A DNA stretch of 64,000 bases, from contig RWJK01001605.1 in assembly GCA_004335835.1 (NCBI GenBank), forward strand, positions 1 to 64,000, written 5' to 3'. The notes under the pieces were generated by a model. The model ran no database searches and had not been told where the DNA came from. It was given only the letters and a program-made list of their open reading frames with translations. Made by a program: the position numbers and the translations under genes. Shown here piece after piece: positions 25,347-37,131 of the stretch. This stretch comes from Scenedesmus sp. ARA3. Lineage: Eukaryota; Chlorophyta; Chlorophyceae; Sphaeropleales; Scenedesmaceae. Every line of letters starts with the position of its first letter. Position 1 is the first letter of the stretch.

Positions 25347-25765
25347 GCATCAGTGCTGCCGAGCCATGCAGAGCACGGCGTGACCGCCCACACTTGTTTA
25401 TTCGCTATAAGCCTGGACACGACCCATGCAATACGCGCATGATGAACGTCACCAACATATTGAGTTATGCACACTGCTGCTGCCGAAGATGTACACCTCA
25501 GCACACATCCCTGCAGTCCCAACTGGTTGCCCCACCATCAGCAGGCCCCAGTCTTTCATGCTGCTGCTCATGCACCCGCATCTGCTGCACCACCACCAGC
25601 AGCACTACCACAAACAACTGCAGCACCAACAGACAGCTGCAGCACCAACACAAGCTGCAGCACCACCAGGCACACTGCAGCACCCTGCACCCTGCCACCC
25701 TCACACAATGTGGCAACTGCACACCCTTACAACCCATTCCAACCAACCACCGCACGCAATCAACC

Positions 25766-27338
25766 TCAAGCCGCCACGGTTTTGAACAGCGACAGCAGCC
25801 CCCACAGCAGCCCCGCCATGATCAGCACATCCAGGAACAGGATGGGTGCAGCCAGCGGCACCTTCCAGGCAGGCACCATGCCTTTTGCCAGCATGTCACG
25901 CGCCATATCCAGCACGCTCTGCTGCAGGCTGATGTAGCTGGTGATGCCCAGCTCCTTTGCGGCCTTGTCCACGCACACCAGCGGCTTCTTGCGGAAGGTG
26001 GCGCGGCTGATGTTGACAGGCAGACCCATCATGGGGCCAAACACAATCAGCGACAGCAGCGGCGGCTTCAGCACGGGCAGCCAGCGCTTGGGGTAGGCCT
26101 TGGACAGGATCTTTGCGGCAGTCGGCAGCACATACGTGGACTCGGAGTTCAGCAAATACCGCCCGGATGCAGACGGGATGACAGCTGCCAGGCAGTGCGC
26201 GAGCGCCACATCACGCACGTCAACGACGCCGACACCGAGTGGTGGACTCCAGGGCCAGAATGCGCCGCTGAGCAGGTCGATCATCTGGCCTACTGACTCG
26301 CCGTCGGTGCGGCTGCCGGTGGGCGGGCCCCAGATCGCGCCCGGATTGATGCTGCACAGCTGCCAGCGGCCGCGGGCCTCCTCACACATCTGGTACGCGC
26401 GCTTCTCCGCTGCGGTTTTGGAGTAGAAGTAGGGGAAGGCTGTTGGTGTGGCTGTGATGTTCCAGTCTGCCTCGCTGAACACGTGGCCCCTGCCGCGCTC
26501 GTGCGGGTCGCCCCAGACTGAGACAGTTGAGGCGGTGAGCACCACGCGCTTCACGCTGGGGGACTTGTTCACGGCTGCCAGCACGTTTTCTGTGCCGAAG
26601 ATGGCGGGCCGGATCATCAGCTCCTCCTCCTTGCCTGGATAAGAAAGATGCCGGGTGCAGCACAGCGGAGTTAGACATAGACAGTGCTGCGATGCAGGGC
26701 AACGCAGCTGCACAGCCAAAAGTCACATGCCCAGATACCAATTGCTCCGCTGCACTACACTGCGGCTGCTGATGTTGCTGATGCTGCTGGCATGGTGTAC
26801 ATGGGTTGTACAATGCACCGCCCAGAACTGCTGCTGCTCACCCTTAGGCACGTCCAGCTGGTAGGGCGATGCTGTATGGATGACCATGTCGCAGCCTGCC
26901 ACAGCCTCGTCAAATGCCCCTGGTGCCAGCAGGTCTGCCTTGAACAGCTTCAGCCGGTCTGCGCCCTCCATTTGGTGCAGGTGGGCTGTGCCTGCAGAGG
27001 AGGCGGGGTGGCGGGCTGTGCCATGCACTGTGTGGCCTGCTGCCAGCAGCCGCTTGATGATGTGCCTGCAGGTGCGAATGTGGTAGACAAGTGCGGGTAC
27101 GTGGAGGTGAGTGAAGTGGCTTGAATTGCACGTTGTAGCTCCAGAGGGCAGGGCACAGGAGCGAAGTTGTGTGCATTGCAGTAGGTTTTGTGGCAGGTGA
27201 ACAAGGCTCGTGGGAAGGGTTTAGGGGGTAAAAGTGATATGTTGGTACCACGAAGAGAACACGCCGTATGACTGGCCATTTTGCTGCTGAAGCATGTCTG
27301 CCTCTGGCCAGTGCTGCTGCTCGCACTATCTGCTGTTG

Positions 27339-27380
<42 letters not shown>

Positions 27381-27631
27381 TGACAATTGAGCTGCAATGA
27401 ACTGGAGAGACAGCTTGTTTAACCAATGACCTTGCAAAATCGATTTGCATTTAGGCTTTCCCCGTCCGGCCTGGGCATCAACCACACTCCTCTACTGCAT
27501 TATGAGGCTCCAGCCTGCACAGGGCTGACTTTTCCTCACCCAGCCAAGTAGCCTGTAGCGCCCGTCACGCAGATACGTAGCTTTTTTGATTTCTTCTCTG
27601 CATCTGTCAGGGCTGGAAAAACATCAGCCAT
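25766..27631 (-). CDS. Dihydroflavonol reductase / cinnamoyl-CoA reductase-like SDR
   Basis: An extended short-chain dehydrogenase of the DFR/CCR/3-beta-HSD group; the substrate is unknown. Three minus-strand exons join in frame: 27631-27540, 27065-26842 and 26634-25766 (394 residues). The N-terminus has the NAD(P)-binding glycine motif CVTGATGYLAG, then GHTVHGTARHP, DMVIHTASPYQLDVPKG, VVLTASTVSVWG with the catalytic Ser region, and YFYSK as the YxxxK active site. NPGAIWGPP and VVDVRDVALAHCLA follow, as in the family. After residue 365 a hydrophobic segment (APILFLDVLIMAGLLWGLL) predicts a C-terminal membrane anchor, unusual for soluble DFR/CCR. The start ATG is the first in frame. A long CTG run lies in intron 1. 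Algae lack lignin, so a CCR role is doubtful. Confidence 0.88.
27342..27377 (+). repeat. CTG microsatellite in DFR-like intron 1
   Basis: Twelve CTG units on the plus strand, so CAG on the sense strand of the gene. It lies mid-intron, about 280 nt from the acceptor, an exception to the usual CTG-sense arrangement in introns of this window. Confidence 0.9.
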
Positions 27632-28132
27632 GTTGCTGGGACTGCGGATCCGCTCCGCGTAAACGAAGTTTGACAGCAGGTATGATCAAGCCCCGTCGAC
27701 ACAAATGTAACCCTCTTAAGTCAAGGATTGCCCTGTGACGATGCTGATAGGGCGTACAGGGCTTCGTGTGGAGAGGGGTGACTGTGGCAAATTGCCCAGT
27801 GGCAACTGAAAACCAGGGCGTGGCCTGCAGCTGACGTGCCGCAAAACGTGTAAAAGCAGGTGTGTTGTGCACTGTATCGATGCCCTCGCATGCGTGAGCT
27901 CCAGCAACTAACTCATTATGACACCAAAAGTGCAGACACTGACAATGTGCAAGCCAGCTTAAGCATGTGATCGCACGGCGGACAGACCAAAGGCAAATAT
28001 CAACACGCTGGTTTGGTCCCTGTGAACTCTGCGCCTGCCAGAACCCTTTCTACTGCTGGTACCCGCCTCGAACCATCCGAACATTGTGTGGATCATTGCT
28101 GCTCATGCTGGGATTCGGTGTCATGTATTGAA
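27632..28132. promoter_or_regulatory. Divergent intergenic region DFR-like / RKP-like
   Basis: A 501-bp head-to-head region. No clear TATA box or coding exon is seen. It must contain both promoters. Confidence 0.4.
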
Positions 28133-31100
28133 ATGGGAGTTCCTTTGCCTGGCGAGGGCGTCGGCATCGCTGGGTTGTTGTCTGCTGACATGCATCACAA
28201 CATCACCACCCAAGGCAGCAGCAAAGTACTGAACCAAATTTTTGAGGCAGATGTGCAGTTGCAGGATGCAGGACAGGAAGAGATTGATTATCAGCACGTG
28301 GACACATGGCTGCAGCAGCATGTCGCTGAGTTGCAGCGCAGCGCAGCAGTTCAAACCCAGGCTTCTGACGCAGCGTCATCCAGTGCTGCAGCAGCACTGC
28401 CTGCCCAGCCACCAGGCAGGCTTGGACCAGCTGATGTGGTCGTTGACAGAGGCAGCGTGTGCGGGCAGTTTTCATACAGCAGCGACGGCATGACGATAGA
28501 GTCTTTGGGCAGCTTCAGCAGCTGCAGGGCCAACGTAGCAGTGTTCAAGGGCAAGTGGATGTATGAGTGCACAGTGCTCACACCTGGCATACAGCAGGTG
28601 CGCCACATGGCATGCAGTAGCACAAATCAACTCGTTTGCAGGATGTCAGTGCAGCGAATGCATCAGCTCTGCGCCTGCAGTGCTTGCAGGAACATGTGCC
28701 TGCGCAGCCGGAATATAGCAAGGCAGCAGCTCGTGTGTTGACTTCTCAGCCAATCAAGCGGTGCAAACAGCAGCTACATGCACTATTCGTGCCATGAGCA
28801 ACAGCGTCGCAGCCGCAGGACTTGGCAGAGTGATGCTGCTGTGTGCTGCCGATGTGCAGATTGGCTGGGCTACGATCCACTGCCCCTTCACTGCCGAAGA
28901 GGGAGTGGGTGATGCATCAGACAGCTACGCAGTCGACGGCAAGCGCCAACGGTGAGTGCAGGCGCACAACCAGCAGCAGCAGTAGCGGCAGCAGCTGGAT
29001 GGCCTGTTGTGTCGAACAGCAGCTGCACTGAGCACATGCCCGAGCTGTGTGTGCATGCAGCATTTGCAGCAGCACACAGCACATGCGCACAGCTGACCAG
29101 TGCCCCTTGCTGCCAAACCCTCTGCTGACTTTCTGCCGGTCTCCCGCTGCCTGTGGCTTGCACATGCTTGTGCGACACATAAACTCATGTGACTTTTGCC
29201 CTGCCAGCAAGTGGAGTGTCAAGCCGCAGCCATACGGGGAGCCCTGGGTGCAGGGTGATGTGATGGGGTGCGCGCTGGACCTAGACGCAGGCAGTCTCAC
29301 CTTTTACCGCAACGGCACCAGCATGGGTGTTGCGTATGACCGCATACGCACCATGCAGCCCAGCCTGGCCTACTTTCCTGCAGTCAGCTTGTCACACACG
29401 GAGCGCTGCTGCTTGAATTTTGGCGGGAAGCCGTTTGTGTACCCCGTAGAGGGCTACCAGCCGCTGCATGCGCCGCCTGCTGCAGCAGATCAGGCTGTAG
29501 CGTCGTACTACTGCAGCTGCTTGGGCAGGCTGGTGCGGCTTGCAGCAGAGCAGCAAGGCAGCAGCAGCAGCAGCAGCAGCAGTGGCGGCGGCAGCAGTAT
29601 GCTTGATGCTGCAGCAGGCACAGCAGCGGCAGCGATGCAAGATGCCGCATTGCACTTTCCTGCAAGCAGCAACAAGGTGCAGGATGACATGCAGCGCGGG
29701 TTAGCTGCGGCAGCAGCAGCGCCCGCTTCGCCGTCAGCAGCAGTAGCAGCAGCTGCTGCAGCTGAGCGGCTAGGGCTTGGCTACCCTACTAGCTGCTCCC
29801 CTAGGCAGTCGAGATCTGGCAGCTGGTGCCCACCGTACGCAGCATCAGCAACATCAGCAGTGTTATCAAGCGCTGATATGGTGCTGCTGGCAGCAATGCT
29901 GCTGGAGCCACTGGAGCAGCAGCTGGTGCTGCAGCCTTACCTAGTGCATAGCGCGCTGCTGCCGCTGCTGCTGGAGTTGCAGCAGGAAGGGGAGGTGGCT
30001 GGGCAGCAGCGGCCACTGCAGCTGCTGCTGCAGCTGGCGCTTGTGGTCTGGCAGCAGCAAGGCTTCACGCACATAGTGATGGCACTGCTGCAGAACCTGG
30101 CCTACAGGTGAGCTTGTTTTGCGGGTGACGCATATACTTGTTAACAGGTTACGACAATGCCATTGAACAGCACATGCGGAGCATGAATTGCGTACCCTGC
30201 AAGAAAAGCAAGCGCTGCACATGCCGCTTTGCTAGCACTGCATGTTGTGTTGCGCCCGCGCCAGCGGGATGAACGCGTATTTATATTTTGTGTCGTTGAC
30301 GGCTGCACTGCTGCATACATCAATGGTGCCAAAAGGCATGCGTCTGCGCCGTATTCAATGTACCGACAATATTCAATGTACTCCTTCGCCTGCTGCTTGC
30401 CCCTGCAGGTGCCAGGTGTCGCCGCTGCTGGCTCAGGAGTTCCCCAACACCGCAGGCTTCCCCTACCTGGCGCTGGCGGTGAGCCTGCTGCGCTGCCCCG
30501 CAGTGATGCGGCTGCTGGCGGGCCATGGCGACTTCTGCCCAGTGCTGGAGGGGCTGCTGGCACGCAAGTCACCCAGCCCAAAGGACCTGCAGGTGTGTGA
30601 TGTCACAACTGGCAAGAACAACTTTTTCTGTGTTATTGCCGCATCTGTTTTTGATGTGACTGTATGGTGTGCAGTGGTGCCTGCATCAGCACCAGCATTT
30701 CCTGTCCACCATTCGCTTATAGTGGCGGTGGCTCACGCAGATGCTTGTCATACACACAGCGCGCTGCATGCTTAGCTGGACTTCATGCGCTGCCGCTGTC
30801 CTGCAGGTGCTGCTGCCGCACGTGTGGTGGCCTGGCTGCAAGGATGAGACTGCCAGTGAGGAGCGGCTGCGGGCCAGCGTCAGCGTCATCACAGCAACGC
30901 TCAGCAAGGTGGAGCAGTGCCAGGCGGAGCTCATGGAGCTGCTGCTGGCAACACCCTTCCAGCAAAGCAGCAGCAGCAGCGGCAGTGCGGCTACAGACGA
31001 CGACGACTGCGCGCTGCTGGTGTTCCTGCGGTTCCTGCTGCAGAAGAACCGCTCCGCGCTGCGCGACGTGCCGCCGCCCGGCCTCAGCGAGCCCACTGTC

Positions 31101-32742
31101 ATAATGAGCACATTCTTCGGCCTGCTGCAGCTGCTGCAGCCGGCGCTGCGTGCTGCACAGGAGCAGGGCAGCGGCCCGCTGGCTGCATTCCCTGCTGCCG
31201 AGCTGCTGGCAGGCTCCGGGCCCTCTGCTGAAGCGCAGCCGGTGTTTGACGTGCCTCGGCTGGGTGGCACCATCAGCCATCTAGCACGGGAGCACCCAAC
31301 ATCGCAGCTGGAGCAGCAGCCGGTACAGGTGCTGCAGCAGCAGCAGCTCGGCAGCAGCAGCGGCGCAGCAGAGGCAACGCTGTTGAAGGATGCGTGGGTG
31401 CCTGAGCTGCTGAACAGCTGCATGCTGCTGTACGCGTGGCGCGTGGGCTTCAGCTACAAGATGATCCACAGCCTGAGCAGCAGCGTGGCCAGCAGCAGCG
31501 CAACATTGGACGAGCTGGACCGCATGATCGCGGAGAGCTCGGAAGCGCTGCAGGTGCGGCACCGCTGCGCGTAATTGCTGCGCATCCAGTCAGCAAATGA
31601 TTGTAGTGTAGCTTGCTGTTGTGATGTTGCATTCTGCCTTGTTTGCTTTCTGATTGCCGCATATGCTCCTGCACCTGGGAGGCCTTTCAACACCATGCCT
31701 GGCCTGCGCTGGCGTTGTTTGTTGCCATTGTGCATGCAGTCTTCGTCATGGCTGCTGGGCACGCGCAAGGTGTACCGGGAGGAGCTCACGCGCGACGTGC
31801 GGCTGCTCACGCTGCTGCGCGCCGCGTTCTTCAGCCCAGCCAAGCAGCAGGCGCTCAGCACGCTCAGCCGCTACCTGGCCATGCTGCTCACCAACGTAGC
31901 AGACATACCAGCGGCGCAGCCGACCCAACCCGTAGCAGCAGCAGCAGCAGCAGCTCGAGAAGGTGCAGCAGCAGGAGGTGCAACAGCGCACCAGCCAGCA
32001 GCAGGTAGCAGCATCACTGCAGGCAGCGCCAGCGCAGCAGCAGCGGCTGCTGCTGGCAGCAGCACAAGCAGCGGCGATGAGGATGATCAGTCGCACCTGA
32101 GCAACCTGCTGCGCTACGTGCCTGTGGTGTATGTGGAGGTGGTGGTGGACTACCTCACTGCGCTGCGGCGGCTGGACGAGCAGCAGCCAGGCGCATGCAG
32201 CACAGCACAGGTGCGCGCGGTTGTGCCGCAAGCACATGTCAGTACCATGCGTGGCTAGCCGTGCACGACTTGAGTGGTGGCTGGTTCGGTTGCTGCTGCT
32301 GCATAGCCGGTATGCTGGTGGCTGGCACCATGATTTGTCCCTTGCAGAGGATTGCCCTGTATGACTGGCCCCCTTCCCTGGCCTGAGCTGTTGCTGGTGT
32401 GGAGGTTATCGTGCTCTGCCCTGCGTTTGCTCCTGGCCCTTGTGTGCAGCCTGCCGGCGCGCGTGCGTACGTGACGTGGCTGTGCGGCTGCCTGAACGAC
32501 GCGCGCATCGCCAACCCAGACGTGCAGGAGAGCCTGCTGCAGGTGCGGCGCGGTCCCAGCGGTGGTGGCTGCAGCGCTGATGCATTGGTTTTGCTGCATG
32601 CTGCATGGGAGGCGTCATCATCATCATCATCATCATCTCGTCATCAAACAAGCCTTGAGATATGCCATGCAGGGAGCCACCAAACAGCGCCTGCATGTGT
32701 CAGCTCACACAGCTATGCCACAGGTGCTTTGCAATCACTCTG

Positions 32743-32775
<33 letters not shown>

Positions 32776-35574
32776 GGCTGTCGCTGCTGCAGGTGGTTGG
32801 CCTGCTGCTAGACCACCCCGGGTGGCGCTCAGTGCTGGAGGAGCAGCCTGGCCATGCGCACCAGCTGCTGGCTGCGCTGCTGGTCACATTCGATAGCAGG
32901 CTGTGGCACCCAGCTAGTGGCGTGCTGCTCAAGTAAGTATTGATGTAATGTCACTGCCAGGTGCTCTGGAAATCTTGTATGCTTAGTAGTAGAAGGAGCT
33001 CTGCGACTAAGCATGAGATGCTTGTGCATTTGGGAAGGTTGATGGCAATGTGCCTACTGCTGCTGCTGTTGCTGCTGCTGCTGCAGAGTCATCAAGGATT
33101 GCGGCTTTGGGCATGCTGCCTTTGGCGTCCAGCCGCCGCACGGCAGCTTGCAGCGGCTGCTGCTTGGCTTGTTGGAAGAAGGCTCCACAGCGCCAGCATC
33201 AGACCCAACAGCAGCAGCAAGCCCAGCAGCGGACGATGCAGAAGCAGCAGAAGCAGCAGGAGCGCACGTGCGCGGCTTCCTGAACAAGCTGTTCAACACG
33301 CTCAACTGGACGCTGACTGAGTTCAGCGTGAGCGTGGACGACCTGCACAACCTGCGCGGCCGCCGCAGCATCCTGGAGGCGCAGAACCAGTACCGCCGCA
33401 CGGGGCTCATGTTTGAGCTGAGCGTGAACTTCCTGCGCATCCTGGAGTTCACGGTGGTGAGTGACTAGGCACTTTTGGGTGGGCACATCCCTGGCAGCAG
33501 CTGCTCCAGCGTATGTTGGTGCATTGGAGTATCAGCGCGCTTTGTACAGGAACACGTGTTATGGTAGGTGGTGGCCCTACGTGGCTTCTTGACTAGTTTG
33601 GCAGGTGAGCAGGCAAGCGCTTACGTTTGCACACCAGAGAGCGCCGTGTATCATACTTGTGGCGCTAATGCCACCTCTGCCAATGCTTCCTGCTGCTCCA
33701 CTTGTGCTGCTGCAGCCCACGCATGCGTTCCTGGGCAGCAGCGTGAACTGCACCCGGCTGCGCGAGCTGCTGCAGTTTGCGCTGTCACACTTCACCAACG
33801 GCCCTGACGCACACCGGCTCAACGAGCTGCTGCAGGCCAGCCAAGCCCCGGCGGCTGGCAGCAGCGGCGGCGGCACTGCTGCTGCTGCTGCTGGCGGCGC
33901 TGCAGCTGGCTCAGGGGCAGCTGGCCCGCCGCGGGCTGGCGCTGCGCTTGCTGCTGCTGTGCCTGCGTACGCTGCCAGTGCAATGCGCTTTGAGAGCAGC
34001 AGCTTGAGTGAGCGCGTGCAGAAGCCTGTGCTGCTGGCGCCGCTGATGGGCATACTGCTGGCGATCTGGAATGCACACAGCTCAGCAGCAGCAGCAGGGG
34101 GCAGTAGTACAGCAGCTGCTGGCGCCGAGGCTGATGTGCTGGATGAGCTTGTGCAGATGGCTGATGAGCGCTTCATGTCGTCGCTGCAGTTCATGCAGGT
34201 GGGTGGCTTGGAGGTGGTGCGTTGCTGGCAGTGTTGTGAGGTTGTGCTGCAGTGCTGGGGCGGGCGGTGTGAGCAGCAGTGTTGATCTCAACCTGCAGTG
34301 CATGTGGAGGCACGCCACGGCGTGCAGCACAGTAATGGCACATGATGTCATGGGTTGTCATTGCCCAGTATGCAGTTGCTGCGGCTGGGGTGCTGAGGTG
34401 CGCTCACTTTCAAGGCAGCAAACAAGTGCTCTGCAGCTTTCACAGCAAGTGACCTGCAGCATATTTAAGGCTGGGCCCGTATCGGGTAGCTGGTGCGGCA
34501 CCTGTCATGATTTGATTATTATTGCACCCTGCGCTGTGCGTGTTGCCTGCCTGCAGGATGTGGACTGGTCTGCGGCCTTCCCCAGCACTCCGCTGTCGCC
34601 CTCGCTGCGCGCATTCGGGCAGCTGCTGGACGCGCTGGCAGCAGCGCGCGCAGCGCACGACAGCTCTGCTGCTGCTGCGCCGCTGCCTGAGGAGGTGCCT
34701 GATGAGTTCACCGACCCCATCACCATGGACATCATGCGGGAGCCGGTGCGGCTGCCTGACTCGCAGATCGTGGTGGACAGGTGAGCTTGGCATATGCATG
34801 CTAGTTACGGGCCTGGCTGGGGCAATAGTGTCACGACACTTGCATGCATGCGGGCATATGGCTGCCTGGCTCGCAGATCGTGGTGGGCCGGTGGGTGGGC
34901 ATGGCGTGCTGGCTGGCGTGCTGGGATGCATGGATTGGCAGGGTGAGTTTGCGGTGGAGTGAGGGGAGCACAGCAAGGGGCTTGTGGCGGGGTTGGCGTG
35001 CAGGATGGGGTGTGCGTGTGGTGGGCAGGGAGGCAGTTGTGTAGGGAAGGTGGGGTAGAGGTGCACACCTGCAGTTGTAAAGGGAGGCATTTAGACAAAG
35101 TCAGGATCCCGAAGGACGCTGGTAATGCACAGCTACAGCTGTGCCGGAGTTGCAGGTGATGCTCGACAGTGTGATCTGATCCACACATGCTTGTATGGCT
35201 GCTGAAGTACGGGTTGCCGTACCGCGGTAGCGGCTGGAACATCATCAGCATGGCAGGAGCTGTCTGCTGAATCATCATCATCAGCTGCTGCTGCCTACTG
35301 CCGCAGGAGCACCATTGAGCGCCACCTGCTGTCGTCAGAGACGGACCCCTTCAGCCGGGCGCCCCTCAAACTGCAGCAGCTGCAGCCTGACGAGCAGCTG
35401 AAGGCACGCATCCAGCAGTGGCTGGCCAAGTGCCGGCAGCAGCAGCAGCCAGCAGCAGCAGCAGCCAGCAGCAGCAGCAGCAGACAGTTGAAAGTGCGCC
35501 GGTGTTGCAAGAAGCCGCACGGGTGTCAGCACGCTGCGACTGGAGAGAGTTTTCTACATCTGAGCCAGCTGTGA
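28133..35574 (+). CDS. RKP: KPC1/RKP-type SPRY ubiquitin ligase with C-terminal U-box
   Basis: An orthologue of plant RKP and animal KPC1 (RNF123), E3 ligases known to target cyclin-dependent kinase inhibitors. Twelve exons join in frame (1,478 residues): 28133-28597, 28860-28951, 29208-30107, 30409-30592, 30807-31553, 31740-32210, 32450-32542, 32793-32932, 33087-33456, 33716-34198, 34557-34780 and 35307-35574. The N-terminal SPRY domain has [47 protein letters not shown] and [20 protein letters not shown]. The RKP body follows: [55 protein letters not shown] and [14 protein letters not shown]. Where RKP has a C3HC4 RING, residues 1363-1435 are instead a U-box: [20 protein letters not shown], then [20 protein letters not shown]. 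No RING cysteines are present. The first in-frame ATG is at 28133. A Gln/Ala/Ser run and a short tail follow the U-box. Confidence 0.92.
34860..34893 (+). repeat. Partial copy of the U-box exon end inside the next intron
   Basis: These 34 bp match 34750-34783, the end of exon 11 plus its donor, at 31 of 34 positions. The copy lies 80 nt into the following intron. It looks like a local duplication and carries GTGGGT in place of the real donor GTGAGC. Confidence 0.8.
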
Positions 35575-35792
35575 CTTGGGTGTGGCTCGTGCAGTTTGCT
35601 TCACGAGGGGATCCCCTCTGGCATGCAGAGTGCTGGTATGCTAGCATGTCACATAGCAGCAGGCATCGTCCGAGGCAGCAGGGCTGCCCGTGGAACGGCG
35701 TAGCTGGGTTCGTAGTGGCAATGTTGCTGATATATAGCTGCACACGGCGCTTGTACAATTTTGCATTGCCTTTGCTGTGCGCCGTTTGCTGT

Positions 35793-35797
35793 TGTAA
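35793..35797 (+). terminator. Candidate UGUAA poly(A) signal of RKP-like gene
   Basis: TGTAA 219 nt past the stop codon, the expected chlorophyte poly(A) element at a reasonable 3' UTR distance. Confidence 0.45.
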
Positions 35798-35929
35798 TGT
35801 TTCCAGGGATTATCCGACGGGAAGGTGACGCCCGCGCCAACCAAGGTTTGTTCTGCAGTATGATTAATTGCCTTGTGCTGCACCCGCACGGGCGTGACAA
35901 CGTTGAACGTGCGTAACCTGTGCGCATAT

Positions 35930-36035
35930 CACACCACCCTTTCCCCACCATTCCCCCCACCCCATCCACCCTTCCCCCACCCTTCCCCCTACCCTCTCTT
36001 ACCCTAGTTCCCTAACCCCTACCTTCCCCCACACA
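35930..36035 (+). repeat. C-rich polypyrimidine tract
   Basis: About 105 bp of almost only C, T and A with many CCCC and CCCT blocks, including CCCTAACCCCTACC. It lies in the gap between two same-strand genes. It is not a regular tandem array. Confidence 0.75.
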
Positions 36036-37131
36036 AAGAAGCTGCACAGGGTTACACATGACTGATGTGTGGCTGGCGGCACTCGGTTGCTGGGTCGCGC
36101 ACCCCGTTGTCAGCCTTGCCAAAAGCTGTTCTCGTGCCTCCGCTCAGCACCCGGATGCCTGGAACTGTACGGCACCCTGGCTCTGTAACCCATAAGCGCT
36201 AGCAAAGCAAGCCAGCAAGCAACGAAGCCAAGTAAACACAGGTCAAGGGAAACAAACGCTTTCTCTTGCTTTATAACGGCTGCAGGCGGGCTTGCGTCAC
36301 AGCTGCTGCGCACGATCTGACCGAGGGCACCAGGCGTCCCTTGGTGGGCGGTCCAGCGTGCCTGCAAGCAATGTTTACTGATGTCACTGAGATCAATCAT
36401 TTTACGGCTGTCGTGGTCCACGAGGTGCAGCATGTTAATCAAGAGGACCTTGGAATCTTATGTTCTGTGACAGCATCGTCGGTTCCAGCATGTTCAGTGT
36501 GCACTGTATATACCCGGCTGCCAGAGGTCTTTCTTCACCGGTGTGCTCAAGTTTGAGTAGCTGTGGTATCATCCAGCGCGGTCTGCCACGAGTTTGGCAA
36601 CTGTGTCCCACACCCACGCCCGGCGTCGAGGCAGTTTTGGCGGCAGGCGTTGAATCCTGGTGAGCCATAGATGCTAATGACTGTCTCAAAGATCTTCATC
36701 AAATGCTGTTCACGTTTTGGCCGGCGAGGGCTGCTTGGCGTAGCGATTACGAATATCGGAACATCGGAAGCATCCGCGATGATCCTCAAGCGCTGCCAGT
36801 TGCTTCAAACAAGCAGTCATTGAGCAGTTTAGCAAAAGCAGATGCCAGCAGGCTGTGCGTGCTGATCGGAAGCAGTGCCACGGTGCGATCTGAGCCGTCT
36901 GACTCAGCTGCAGCGCAGTCATTTCACAGTGACAAGCAGCAGAGCTCTGCGGGTGGTGCTTACTCAGCAGATTCAAGCCCTCTTATGTTATCACGGTCAA
37001 CGTATATCATGCACAAGTGCGTCGGATGGCCCGCAAGGAAGGCACCTCATGCTCAGCCGCATCTGTTCCTGCTGCTGCTGCTGCTGCTGCTGCCCACCGC
37101 CCCACCCAACCCCACCCCCGCCCACAGCACG

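Larger units (their letters stand above)
23440..25765. other. Intergenic between LIL3 and the DFR-like gene
   Basis: A 2.3-kb convergent gap with no supported gene; the open frames here lack domains and splice partners. It contains a TGTAA at 23957-23961 (518 nt past the LIL3 stop), one copy of a 40-bp dispersed repeat at 24761-24800, and a CTG run at 25315-25344. Confidence 0.45.
35575..37131. other. Intergenic between RKP-like and PhoX genes
   Basis: No gene is supported. It contains a TGTAA at 35793-35797, an unusual C-rich pyrimidine tract at about 35930-36035, and a less GC-rich stretch (36100-36990) with unrecognised open frames. A CTG run lies at about 37068-37091 in the probable 5' UTR of the PhoX gene. 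Confidence 0.45.

Noticed and set aside
34557..35574. Calling the U-box gene a UFD2/UBE4 orthologue
   Set aside because: Everything before the U-box matches RKP/KPC1, including the SPRY domain, which UFD2 lacks.
35930..36035. Interstitial telomere
   Set aside because: No regular TTTAGGG or TTTTAGGG array; only isolated CCCTAA-like words in a general pyrimidine tract.
36703..37131. N-terminal extension of the PhoX protein
   Set aside because: The frame is open upstream, but the ATG at 37132 is directly followed by a textbook signal peptide that an extension would bury.
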